From a virus, in IMG/VR virus record IMGVR_UViG_3300029319_000164, positions 1-28,442 of that record: 28,442 nt of DNA; one strand, written 5' to 3'. Shown here in pieces: positions 1 to 4,322 of the stretch (its first letter is position 1; each line of letters opens with the position of its first letter). The translations under genes and the position numbers were made by a program. The notes under the pieces are model-generated. The model had not been told where the DNA came from. It saw nothing but the letters and a program-made list of their open reading frames with translations, and made no database searches.

Positions 1-24
1 TTCATCTTCTGTCTCAACTTCTGA
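1..24 (+). CDS. Possible 3' end of an upstream small gene
   Basis: Frame 1 is open from the window edge and ends in TGA at 22-24 (last residues LNF). I prefer this frame because this stop sits in the same context (ACTTCTGATA) as the stop of the next gene at 248-250, and because two further genes (ending at 1343 and 1649) also end in a TGATA sequence. Frame 2 also stops nearby, at 29-31, so the assignment is uncertain and no function can be given from seven residues. Confidence 0.3.
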   Translation, partial: FIFCLNF

Positions 25-54
25 TACCTAAAGTATCACAAACTAACAGTCCTG
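22..54 (+). repeat. Intergenic repeat, copy A (TGATACCTA ... ACTAACAGTC)
   Basis: This stretch begins on the presumed stop codon, contains a small dyad (GATAC 23-27 with GTATC 33-37) and ends in ACTAACAGTC. Copy D at 1647-1680 has the same order: a TGATACTTAG start and an ACTAACAGTC end. It belongs to a family of related gene-end elements in the first 1.7 kb. I see no open frame in it. A role as an RNA-processing, stability or termination signal is inference. Confidence 0.45.
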
Positions 55-103
55 GTGATGACTCTAAACTCACTCTTTTTTTGTGCCTATCTATCAATCA
101 AAC

Positions 104-250
104 ATGTCTAAAGAAGTTGCAATCGGTCTGCTGAAAGTTGCTCAGAACGGTAATGACTTGCTCTCCATTCTTGACTCTCTGAATGACTCTCAAGACGAGA
201 AGGTTACGCCTCTCGCTGTTGACTTTCAAGGTAATCCTACTGACTTCTGA
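104..250 (+). CDS. Small hypothetical protein, 48 residues
   Basis: A short uninterrupted frame from ATG 104 to TGA 248-250 encodes 48 residues. The N-terminal half is predicted helical (AIGLLKVAQNG, then LLSILDSL), and the C-terminal half is polar and acidic (NDSQDEK). No Shine-Dalgarno sequence is visible upstream. The style resembles the many tiny accessory proteins of T4-like cyanophages, but I cannot name a family or role. It is followed by a hairpin terminator at 258-318, which supports it being the last gene of a transcription unit. Codon choice (ctc, ctg, ggt) is richer in G and C than in the structural genes beyond 4300. Short length is the main reason for doubt. Confidence 0.6.
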   Translation: MSKEVAIGLLKVAQNGNDLLSILDSLNDSQDEKVTPLAVDFQGNPTDF

Positions 251-257
251 TATAAGC

Positions 258-318
258 AAAGGGAGGTGATCGTTTGGGAAGACTAATGCCTTCCCGGCAC
301 AAAAAAACCTCCCTTTTT
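258..318 (+). terminator. Nested hairpin, likely intrinsic terminator
   Basis: A perfect 10-bp outer stem (AAAGGGAGGT 258-267 with ACCTCCCTTT 307-316) encloses a second hairpin (GGGAAG 276-281 with CTTCCC 290-295, 8-nt loop). The outer stem runs into a T tract at 314-318, as expected for a rho-independent terminator of the gene ending at 250. The A run at 301-307 means the reverse strand also reads stem plus T tract, so it may terminate in both directions. The long structured loop is unusual for a plain terminator. Confidence 0.65.
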
Positions 319-589
319 AGCACATATACATAAAGATTATGCTTTTTTTCTATTAAAAAAGGTTTAATTAATGTATATGCATTGTTTATACCTTTCCACA
401 ATGTATGTGGAAAACTGTTACTTATCTGTGGAAAATGCATGATTAAATGTACTCTAGAGACGCTGCTGAGTATCTCTCAGGGCACTCTAAAGGTCTCTGA
501 TAAATGTCTCTGGACCTCGGTTTTTTACTCTTGATAAATGTGTTCAGGTCTTGTGTTTTATGTCTTTCTAAATGTGTCTGGACCTTGTG
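319..589. other. Candidate replication or DnaA-binding region
   Basis: This is non-coding DNA with an AT-rich block (about 319-391), then three DnaA-box-like sites (392-435), a small dyad (CTGAG 466-470 with CTCAG 476-480), and three 34-bp-spaced repeats (501 onward). An AT-rich unwinding segment, DnaA boxes and iterons together are the classical parts of a bacterial or plasmid origin. T4-type phages normally start replication by other means, so this could instead bind or titrate host DnaA or act as a promoter control region. The functional call is inference. Confidence 0.35.
392..435. promoter_or_regulatory. Cluster of three cyanobacterial-type DnaA boxes
   Basis: TGTGGAAAA occurs exactly at 406-414 and 427-435. 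This is the reverse complement of TTTTCCACA, the DnaA box used at cyanobacterial origins. CTTTCCACA at 392-400 is the same box on the + strand with one mismatch. The first two sites form a perfect 8-bp inverted repeat (393-400 with 406-413, 5-nt loop). The two exact boxes start 21 bp apart, close to two helical turns, so they lie on the same DNA face. The matches are visible in the sequence; DnaA binding is inference. Confidence 0.5.
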
Positions 590-602
590 ATCTTAGCGAG
601 CA
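501..602 (+). repeat. Three degenerate 34-bp tandem repeats (iteron-like)
   Basis: TAAATGT starts at 501, 535 and 569, spaced exactly 34 bp. Copies 1 and 3 continue as TAAATGT-n-TCTGGACCT; copy 2 has TAAATGTGTTCAGGTCTTGTG-like sequence, matching copy 3 at the TTGTG end. A fourth partial TAAATGT lies at 444-450, outside the 34-bp phase. Spacing is constant but identity is moderate, which fits protein-binding iterons better than a recent duplication. No coding sequence is convincing here. Confidence 0.5.
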
Positions 603-672
603 GTTTATCACACTCGCGCAAAAAAGTCAACGGGACGGCGATAATTATTGTCAGGGGTTGACAGCACAAAAA

Positions 673-693
673 TATCAGACTTTCTGATAAATA
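673..693 (+). promoter_or_regulatory. Palindromic operator-like site overlapping a late-promoter core
   Basis: TATCAGA (673-679) and TCTGATA (683-689) form a perfect 7-bp inverted repeat with a 3-bp centre. Its right arm overlaps ATAAATA at 687-693, the core of the T4-type late promoter seen before several structural genes here. The site lies just upstream of the sigma-70 promoter at 705-733. It could be a repressor or activator site, or a late promoter giving the gene at 763 a second start. Both roles are inferred. Confidence 0.4.
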
Positions 694-704
694 CACTGAA
701 GAGA

Positions 705-733
705 TTGACAGTTACTCTCTGTTATTCTATACT
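705..733 (+). promoter_or_regulatory. Sigma-70 promoter (early type)
   Basis: TTGACA at 705-710 (perfect -35) and TATACT at 728-733 (one mismatch to TATAAT) are separated by exactly 17 bp. Transcription would begin near 740 and give a leader of about 20 nt to the gene at 763, which has GGAG at 751-754. This near-consensus host-type promoter fits early expression by the cyanobacterial RNA polymerase. Confidence 0.75.
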
Positions 734-762
734 GTAAAAGCATCACTCAGGGAGCACCAACT

Positions 763-936
763 ATGCCTGCTATCTATCACCAAGCACAGAAGAGTAAGTA
801 TCGCATCACCTTAGAGATTGATGCGATGGGAGATTTTGACCCACACAATATCAACTGGGATAAACTCTTTCAGTTGGAAGGTTCTGAGAAATGTGATGCT
901 TATGTGGAGGACCTAAGTACACCTGACCGCTGGTAA
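763..936 (+). CDS. Small hypothetical protein, 57 residues
   Basis: The frame runs from ATG 763 to TAA 934-936. GGAG at 751-754 is a fair ribosome binding site, and a strong sigma-70 promoter lies immediately upstream, so this gene is probably expressed early. The protein alternates hydrophobic and charged residues (KYRITLEIDAMGDFDP, then NWDKLFQLEG), which suggests a small alpha/beta fold. The motif DFDPHNINWDKLFQLEG, with a Trp and acidic residues, resembles other tiny cyanophage proteins I have seen, but I cannot assign a family. No membrane segment or signal peptide is present. It is the first gene after the putative control region 319-733. Confidence 0.7.
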   Translation: MPAIYHQAQKSKYRITLEIDAMGDFDPHNINWDKLFQLEGSEKCDAYVEDLSTPDRW

Positions 937-940
937 GTTG

Positions 941-995
941 TGGCGCTTCATTGTTACTCACCTCAGAACTGTAGTAACAGTGTAGGCATGACACT
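941..995 (+). repeat. Intergenic repeat, copy B, with two hairpins
   Basis: TGGCG near 941 followed by GTTACTCACCT (953-963) matches copy C (TGGCG ... GTTACTCACCT, 1356-1376). Within it TGTTACT (952-958) pairs with AGTAACA (973-979), and AGTGT (979-983) pairs with ACACT (991-995), so two adjacent hairpins end three bases before the ATG at 999. The leader has no Shine-Dalgarno sequence. The hairpins may influence translation or RNA stability; that is inference. Confidence 0.45.
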
Positions 996-998
996 TTT

Positions 999-1343
999 AT
1001 GAACACCGCTATCAACCTGGTCAACATTTGCGATTCTCTGAGTGCATCCGGGGTCACTCCTAAGTATACCAAACTCAAGAGCACTGTGAGTCGTAAGCGT
1101 AAGTCTACTTTGAAAAAAACTGCCTCTAGTGGTAAGAATGCTCTCGGCACTCATGATACTCAAAAGGGGTCATATGTTGGTGCTGGAGATATTGCTATCG
1201 GTGCGGGTCGTATGGGTACATTTAACCCGGTTAATTCCCTGGGTCGGCAGTATACTGGAGATAAGGCAAAAATCGCCTCTATCTATCAGAAACAGGTTGC
1301 CGTTGATCGTAAGGCAGCAGCACTCGATCGTATTGCTGGGTGA
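999..1343 (+). CDS. Basic hypothetical protein, 114 residues
   Basis: The frame is ATG 999 to TGA 1341-1343. The protein is strongly basic in its first half (VSRKRKSTLKKTASSGK, about residues 30-46). A glycine-rich middle follows (YVGAGDIAIGAGRMG, about 59-73), then a charged tail predicted helical (KIASIYQKQVAVDRKAAALDRIAG). The basic tract suggests nucleic-acid binding or a role in packaged DNA, but no known domain is recognisable. There is no visible ribosome binding site, and the leader carries two small hairpins. An overlapping frame starting at 1129 is a shadow. The stop codon lies inside the recurring TGATACTTAG element. Codon use (cgt, ctc, ggt) is unlike the AT-rich structural genes, which suggests a different expression class or origin. 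Confidence 0.65.
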   Translation: MNTAINLVNICDSLSASGVTPKYTKLKSTVSRKRKSTLKKTASSGKNALGTHDTQKGSYVGAGDIAIGAGRMGTFNPVNSLGRQYTGDKAKIASIYQKQVAVDRKAAALDRIAG

Positions 1344-1374
1344 TACTTAGTGAGTGGCGTTAAATGTTACTCAC
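1341..1374 (+). repeat. Intergenic repeat, copy C, with hairpin
   Basis: TGATACTTAG begins on the stop codon of the preceding gene. GTGAGT (1350-1355) then pairs perfectly with ACTCAC (1369-1374). It shares the TGATACTTAG start with copy D and the TGGCG ... GTTACTCACCT part with copy B. No T tract follows, so a standard terminator is unlikely. Confidence 0.5.
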
Positions 1375-1394
1375 CTTGAAAGTGTCCCTATAGT

Positions 1395-1649
1395 ATGAAC
1401 CTTTGCCAAACTACCTTGATCAACACCTCTCACGATAATGAGCACGTCTTCGATGTTATTGACATGGCAGTCGCTAAGTTAATGGCACTCGTGGAAGTTC
1501 GTCACAAAATCGTATTGGACGAGTTCGTGCTAAGTGAGATTCTTTTCGATAGTATTCCTGGTGATATGCATTGGACAGAACTCCCTAAGTATCACGCTGG
1601 GGAGATTTATCGTCTTTGCTATCAGGAACTCGTGCCTTATCTTCAGTGA
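1395..1649 (+). CDS. Hypothetical protein, 84 residues
   Basis: The frame is ATG 1395 to TGA 1647-1649. The protein is mildly acidic and predicted helical: VFDVIDMAVAKLMALVEVRHK (about residues 18-38, split by polar residues), then a linker containing GDMHWTELPKYHAGE and a final helix EIYRLCYQELVPYL. The last part looks like a small helical bundle, but I recognise no family. No Shine-Dalgarno sequence precedes it. TATAGT at 1389-1394 abuts the start codon; if it were a -10 box the transcript would start inside the gene, so I do not call it a promoter. It lies between copies C and D of the intergenic repeat, in the same cluster as the 114-residue gene. Confidence 0.6.
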   Translation: MNLCQTTLINTSHDNEHVFDVIDMAVAKLMALVEVRHKIVLDEFVLSEILFDSIPGDMHWTELPKYHAGEIYRLCYQELVPYLQ

Positions 1650-1680
1650 TACTTAGCGTGGGCGGCAGTTACTAACAGTC
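1647..1680 (+). repeat. Intergenic repeat, copy D
   Basis: TGATACTTAG starts on the stop codon of the 84-residue gene. GGCGGCAG and TTACTAACAGTC follow. The first part matches copy C and the last part (ACTAACAGTC) matches copy A at 22-54. The mosaic sharing between copies suggests one ancestral element that has diverged or recombined. Confidence 0.45.
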
Positions 1681-1734
1681 TCCCCGAAAAGTGCTGATTT
1701 CGCAGTATGCGTATTCGGCAGTTATTGTGGCGTT

Positions 1735-1779
1735 ATTTTATATCGCCCGGCGGGCGTAGCGGTGCCCCGTATATAAAAT
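1735..1779 (+). other. Structured RNA or cruciform element: GC hairpin within an AT stem
   Basis: A perfect 9-bp stem (ATTTTATAT 1735-1743 with ATATAAAAT 1771-1779) encloses a GC-only hairpin (CGCCC 1744-1748 with GGGCG 1752-1756, 3-nt loop) and a weaker dyad to its right (CGG 1760-1762 region with CCG 1767-1769). The inner segment is far more GC-rich than its flanks. The whole lies in the 201-bp gap 1650-1850, where I see no gene. It could be a three-way-junction RNA, a terminator variant or an inserted hairpin element. No T tract follows. Confidence 0.45.
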
Positions 1780-1850
1780 TCGATCACTACCCTAACCTAC
1801 AGAGGTGACAAAACGCCCGATCAATATCATTCTCATAAAAAATTTCCGCC

Positions 1851-1991
1851 ATGAAAAAAAAGCATTATTGGAGTTTTTGGAAAGTAGTATTTGCGGGATG
1901 GTTGATAAGATATCCGAAGACAATGTTGAGAATCACACTTATACCACTTGGGTTTTTGATAGTGGTGATATATAATGCGTTAGTAAATTAG
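1851..1991 (+). CDS. Small single-span membrane protein, 46 residues
   Basis: The frame is ATG 1851 to TAG 1989-1991. It begins with a basic segment (MKKKHYWSFWK), has aromatic residues at the interface and a first hydrophobic patch (VVFAGWLI). It then has RYPKT and a clear membrane span of about 20 residues (MLRITLIPLGFLIVVIYNAL), ending almost at once. The pattern predicts a tiny inner-membrane protein with a cytoplasmic basic N-terminus. The next gene begins six bases later, so the two are probably co-transcribed. No good ribosome binding site is seen. Function is unknown. Candidates by size and type are envelope or superinfection-related peptides, but nothing in the sequence decides this. 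Confidence 0.6.
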   Translation: MKKKHYWSFWKVVFAGWLIRYPKTMLRITLIPLGFLIVVIYNALVN

Positions 1992-1997
1992 GGGGAT

Positions 1998-2219
1998 ATG
2001 AAAAAAATTTCTGAAAAAATTTTACAACCTATCAAGGTTTATCACATATATGCAAAAGATGAGTGTTTATACAACAACTTAAGTGAGAAACAATTTGATA
2101 ATGTATGGAAGACATTAAGAGGTATGGTAGGGTTAATGAAGACAGACTATAGTCTTGATGACTTATCATATGAGGAGGTAGAGTTAACCCGACAAGTCAA
2201 TGAGGAACATTCCTATTGA
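1998..2219 (+). CDS. Hypothetical protein, 73 residues, cyanophage type
   Basis: The frame is ATG 1998 to TGA 2217-2219. The core KVYHIYAKDECLYNNLSEKQF, followed by WKTLRGMVGLMKTDYSLDDLSYEEV, looks like a compact beta-beta-alpha fold of the kind I associate with short conserved cyanomyovirus proteins. A function is not known to me. A run of G residues (1991-1995) lies just before the start, unusually close for a ribosome binding site. It follows the small membrane protein by six bases. Its stop codon lies within the -35 box of the promoter for the next gene (2216-2221), so the two transcription units abut tightly. Confidence 0.7.
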   Translation: MKKISEKILQPIKVYHIYAKDECLYNNLSEKQFDNVWKTLRGMVGLMKTDYSLDDLSYEEVELTRQVNEEHSY

Positions 2220-2244
2220 CGTAATATAGATAACCTGTTAGAAT
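2216..2244 (+). promoter_or_regulatory. Sigma-70 promoter for the glycosyltransferase gene
   Basis: TTGACG at 2216-2221 and TAGAAT at 2239-2244 are separated by 17 bp, each with one mismatch to consensus. The -35 box overlaps the TGA stop of the preceding gene. Initiation near 2251 would leave a leader of about 16 nt before the ATG at 2267, which has no Shine-Dalgarno sequence. This predicts separate host-polymerase transcription of the glycosyltransferase. Confidence 0.65.
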
Positions 2245-2266
2245 TGAACTGAAATTATTTTCAACT

Positions 2267-3034
2267 ATGGCAAAAGGATTTACTGTAAAAGCTGCTGCAC
2301 CAAAGAAGAAGGAAGCAGAGTGGGACTATGAAGCAATTAAGGAACGTGTACGTGGTAAGACAATTGTATTTTGTCTACCTGGTCGTGGGTGTAGTTTTAT
2401 TTTTCTGAAGAACTTTGTACAACTGTGCTTTGATATGGTACAGAATGGAATGAGTATTCAGATTAGTCAAGACTATTCATCAATGGTTAACTTTGCACGT
2501 TGTAAGGTATTGGGTGCGAATGTATTGCGAGGACCGAAGCAAATTCCATGGGATGGGAAGTTGGAGTATGACTATCAGTTGTGGATTGATAGTGACATTG
2601 TGTTTAACACAGAGAAGTTTTGGCAGTTGTGTGATGTAGCATTTCCTGCAGAAGGTGAGGAGCGTCCTATCAGTGCTGGATGGTATGCAACAGAAGATGG
2701 CACAACAACATCTGTTGCTCATTGGTTGGAAGAAGAGGACTTCCGTCGTAATGGTGGAGTCATGAACCATGAAACAGTGGATTCTATCAGTAAGCGGCGT
2801 AAGCCATTCACTGTAGACTACACAGGTTTTGGATGGGTGCTCATCAAGAAGGGAGTCTTTGAGAACCTTGAGTATCCATGGTTTGCTCCGAAGATGCAAG
2901 TTTTTGAGTCCGGTGCTGTTCAGGATATGTGTGGAGAGGATGTATCATTCTGTCTTGATGCAAAGGAAGAGGGTTTTGAAATCTGGTGCGATCCTCGCAT
3001 TCGTGTTGGGCACGAAAAAACTCGCGTAATCTGA
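2267..3034 (+). CDS. GT-A-fold glycosyltransferase (family 2-like), 255 residues
   Basis: The protein probably transfers a sugar from a nucleotide-sugar donor. After a basic N-terminal tail (residues 1-30) comes the first beta strand KTIVFCLPGRGCS (31-43). The metal-binding DxD motif is in LWIDSDIVF (D108, D110). A later acceptor and catalytic region has GFGWVLIKKGVFE (187-199), CGEDVSFC (222-229, with the expected ED pair) and IWCDPRIRVGHEK, ending in a His (249) often used in metal binding. This order is typical of GT-A enzymes. No signal or membrane segment is present, so it acts in the cytoplasm. It has its own sigma-70 promoter and is followed by a hairpin terminator, so it looks like a single-gene unit beside the baseplate genes. 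The substrate is unknown: virion glycosylation, DNA modification and host envelope changes are all possible. Confidence 0.8.
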   Translation: MAKGFTVKAAAPKKKEAEWDYEAIKERVRGKTIVFCLPGRGCSFIFLKNFVQLCFDMVQNGMSIQISQDYSSMVNFARCKVLGANVLRGPKQIPWDGKLEYDYQLWIDSDIVFNTEKFWQLCDVAFPAEGEERPISAGWYATEDGTTTSVAHWLEEEDFRRNGGVMNHETVDSISKRRKPFTVDYTGFGWVLIKKGVFENLEYPWFAPKMQVFESGAVQDMCGEDVSFCLDAKEEGFEIWCDPRIRVGHEKTRVI

Positions 3035-3042
3035 TTATAACC

Positions 3043-3076
3043 GTTGCCTTTAGTATCTGAAGGCAACAATATTTTT
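3043..3076 (+). terminator. Hairpin terminator after the glycosyltransferase gene
   Basis: GTTGCCTT (3043-3050) and AAGGCAAC (3060-3067) form a perfect 8-bp stem with a 9-nt loop, followed by AATATTTTT. It begins eight bases after the stop codon at 3034. The T tract is slightly interrupted but adequate for an intrinsic terminator. Confidence 0.7.
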
Positions 3077-3099
3077 ACTACTACAAAGGACTATTAACT

Positions 3100-3234
3100 A
3101 TGGCAATCATGAAAGGTGGCAGTTATGTGCCTTCAAAACCGAAGAAGACTCGTCAAGGTAACTCACAACACACGTTGCTTTCCGCTACTTCTCGTAATAA
3201 AGCAAAAAAGAAGTATCGGGGACAAGGTAAATAA
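3100..3234 (+). CDS. Small basic protein, 44 residues, cyanophage type
   Basis: The frame is ATG 3100 to TAA 3232-3234, preceded by AAAGGA at 3085-3090, a reasonable ribosome binding site. The protein is very basic and has almost no hydrophobic core: MKGGSYVPSKPKKTRQG, then TSRNKAKKKYRGQGK. It looks like a nucleic-acid or ribosome-binding peptide. I recall very similar short proteins with the KKTRQG and YRGQGK ends in marine T4-like cyanophages, where they are unnamed. It starts just after the terminator hairpin and 22 bases before the next gene. The short length would lead many gene callers to miss it; the composition and ribosome binding site make it convincing. Confidence 0.75.
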   Translation: MAIMKGGSYVPSKPKKTRQGNSQHTLLSATSRNKAKKKYRGQGK

Positions 3235-3256
3235 GTAAAGTTATATTAATAATGTA

Positions 3257-3970
3257 ATGGCAGCACTTATTTGCAACTTACCATCAGTTGAAGTATGGGT
3301 ACGAAAAGAATACTTAACTGACCATCAAAGTGGTCATGGTGAGTTTGTTAAAGGCGTCTGGGTATCGGCTAAGTCGATTCCTGGGCGCACTTTTTATTTT
3401 GAGACATATTTACCAGAATATGCAGCAATGTATGATAAGTTACCTATCAGTGCATTTGTATCTGCTCCAGAGACTCCTAAACCTGATATGAACTTACCTA
3501 ACCTACAGTTTTGGAACTGTATGGACTATGGTGTTGTTTCAGTTACAAAACAGTTTATTGGTAGTATGGACTATGAACTGTATACAAGAGACTTTGGTAT
3601 TCAGAAAGGTACTTATATCTGTACTTTAGATAATTATCATCAAGATCCTGATGTAATTGACTATGCTACAAGTGAAAATCCTGCAGAACATAAGTCACAT
3701 AACCTAATTGAACTTGAAAATGGTCAATATGCATTGTATCCTAATAATAGAATGCGTATCTATGATAACAGTTTGACACCTGTCGAACCAAAAATGCCTG
3801 ATTTTAAGGTTTCAACGCAATATTATCAAGTTGAAAATGGTTTTGAACGTCTTGGTATGGGTCGTGAGGATGAATATTTCTGGAAAACAGCAAAAGAACG
3901 TGAAACAGAAGACGAAAGTATTGAAGATATGTACAAATCGCAAGATGGAAGACCACTTGATACGCAATAA
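3257..3970 (+). CDS. Conserved cyanomyovirus protein of unknown function, 237 residues
   Basis: This is a soluble, beta-rich protein without signal peptide or membrane span. The N-terminal part carries VEVWVRKEYLTDHQSGHGEF and WVSAKSIPGRTFYFETYLPEY. The middle has LQFWNCMDYGVV and IGSMDYELYTRDFG. The C-terminal third has TLDNYHQDPDVIDYATSE, LENGQYALYPNNRMRIYD and a charged tail. I recognise it as similar to an unnamed protein that accompanies the gp25 region in cyanomyoviruses, but know of no function. Its place just before the baseplate genes suggests a virion, assembly or early-structural role; that is inference. The start ATG at 3257 has no Shine-Dalgarno sequence. Its TAA stop lies inside the ATAAATA late-promoter core at 3967-3973. 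Confidence 0.8.
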   Translation: MAALICNLPSVEVWVRKEYLTDHQSGHGEFVKGVWVSAKSIPGRTFYFETYLPEYAAMYDKLPISAFVSAPETPKPDMNLPNLQFWNCMDYGVVSVTKQFIGSMDYELYTRDFGIQKGTYICTLDNYHQDPDVIDYATSENPAEHKSHNLIELENGQYALYPNNRMRIYDNSLTPVEPKMPDFKVSTQYYQVENGFERLGMGREDEYFWKTAKERETEDESIEDMYKSQDGRPLDTQ

Positions 3971-3973
3971 ATA
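3967..3973 (+). promoter_or_regulatory. Late-promoter core (ATAAATA)
   Basis: ATAAATA overlaps the TAA stop of the 237-residue gene and precedes the 87-residue gene at 4033. T4-type late promoters consist of a TATAAATA-like -10 element recognised by the gp55 sigma factor; cyanophages use a similar core. Initiation would give a leader of about 50 nt, which can fold (see 3987-4027). Confidence 0.5.
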
Positions 3974-3986
3974 AAGATAAGGGATA

Positions 3987-4027
3987 GCAACCCCTCTAAA
4001 AGTTCTGGTTTCGTTGCAAATCAGAGG
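3987..4027 (+). promoter_or_regulatory. Structured leader over the ribosome binding site
   Basis: GCAAC (3987-3991) can pair with GTTGC (4013-4017), and CCTCT (3993-3997) with AGAGG (4023-4027). The order of the four arms is that of an H-type pseudoknot. AGAGG is also the ribosome binding site, five bases before ATG 4033, so the fold would hide it. Both stems are only 5 bp, so this could be chance; control of translation is inference. Confidence 0.35.
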
Positions 4028-4032
4028 CTAAA

Positions 4033-4296
4033 ATGGGCAATTCTCCAGTAGATAGGGATGCTAAGTACATGAAGGAGCAGTGGGGAACCACTCGTCTTGC
4101 GACAGACTATTTCATTGAGGAAAATATGACAACACAAAACGATTTTTTGGATAATTTAGCAAATCATCAGCATCAAAAGATGCTTCGTGAGATTGCAAAT
4201 GATGATAAAACACCTAAAAAACGTGATTATCAGATTCAAACTGAGTTATATGAAATTGATAATGACGACAATAATGATAATATTCTGAAAGGGTAA
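4033..4296 (+). CDS. Hypothetical acidic protein, 87 residues
   Basis: The frame is ATG 4033 to TAA 4294-4296, with GAGG at 4024-4027 as a good ribosome binding site. The N-terminal motif NSPVDRDAKYMKEQWG is followed by a long helical segment (TDYFIEENMTTQNDFLDNLANH, interrupted by polar residues; then QKMLREIANDD). The tail is very acidic and asparagine-rich (EIDNDDNNDNILKG). No membrane segment or signal is seen. I do not know its function; its position directly upstream of gp25 in a late-promoter context suggests a virion component, chaperone or assembly factor. A late-promoter core starts on its last stop base. Confidence 0.7.
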   Translation: MGNSPVDRDAKYMKEQWGTTRLATDYFIEENMTTQNDFLDNLANHQHQKMLREIANDDKTPKKRDYQIQTELYEIDNDDNNDNILKG

Positions 4297-4302
4297 TAAA
4301 TA
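4296..4302 (+). promoter_or_regulatory. Late-promoter core (ATAAATA) for gp25-gp6
   Basis: The motif begins on the last base of the upstream TAA stop (TAATAAATA) and lies 20 bases before the gp25 ATG at 4323. By analogy with T4 the transcript would begin about 6-7 bases after the core, giving a leader of only about 14 nt without a Shine-Dalgarno sequence. Confidence 0.6.
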
Positions 4303-4322
4303 AGATAGAATTGTAATTTTTT

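Noticed and set aside
258-316. tRNA-like 7-bp stem (GGGAGGT with ACCTCCC)
   Set aside because: Only 39 bases lie between the arms, and no D arm or T arm (TTCRA) is present. The T tract fits a terminator.
237-440. Reverse-strand frame over the terminator and DnaA boxes
   Set aside because: It reads through a terminator hairpin and the AT-rich tract, has no ribosome binding site and a random composition.
504-590. 28-residue frame across the iteron-like repeats
   Set aside because: It consists of repeat sequence, has no ribosome binding site and an unnatural composition; chance frame.
501-602. CRISPR array
   Set aside because: The 34-bp units are adjacent and degenerate, without identical repeats and unique spacers, and no cas gene is present.
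596-617. GCGAG/CTCGC hairpin as a terminator
   Set aside because: The stem is only 5 bp with a 12-nt loop and no T tract follows on either strand.
658-690. Second promoter from TTGACA at 658-663
   Set aside because: No acceptable -10 box lies 16-18 bp downstream; the promoter at 705-733 is far better.
851-1163. Two reverse-strand frames over the 57- and 114-residue genes
   Set aside because: They overlap two supported forward genes and their repeat-rich gap, with no promoter or recognisable protein pattern.
1389-1395. TATAGT as a -10 box for the 84-residue gene
   Set aside because: It abuts the start codon, so the transcript would begin inside the gene, and no -35 box is present at the right distance.
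2480-2899. Reverse-strand 139-residue frame
   Set aside because: It lies entirely within the glycosyltransferase gene, whose motifs are clear; shadow frame.
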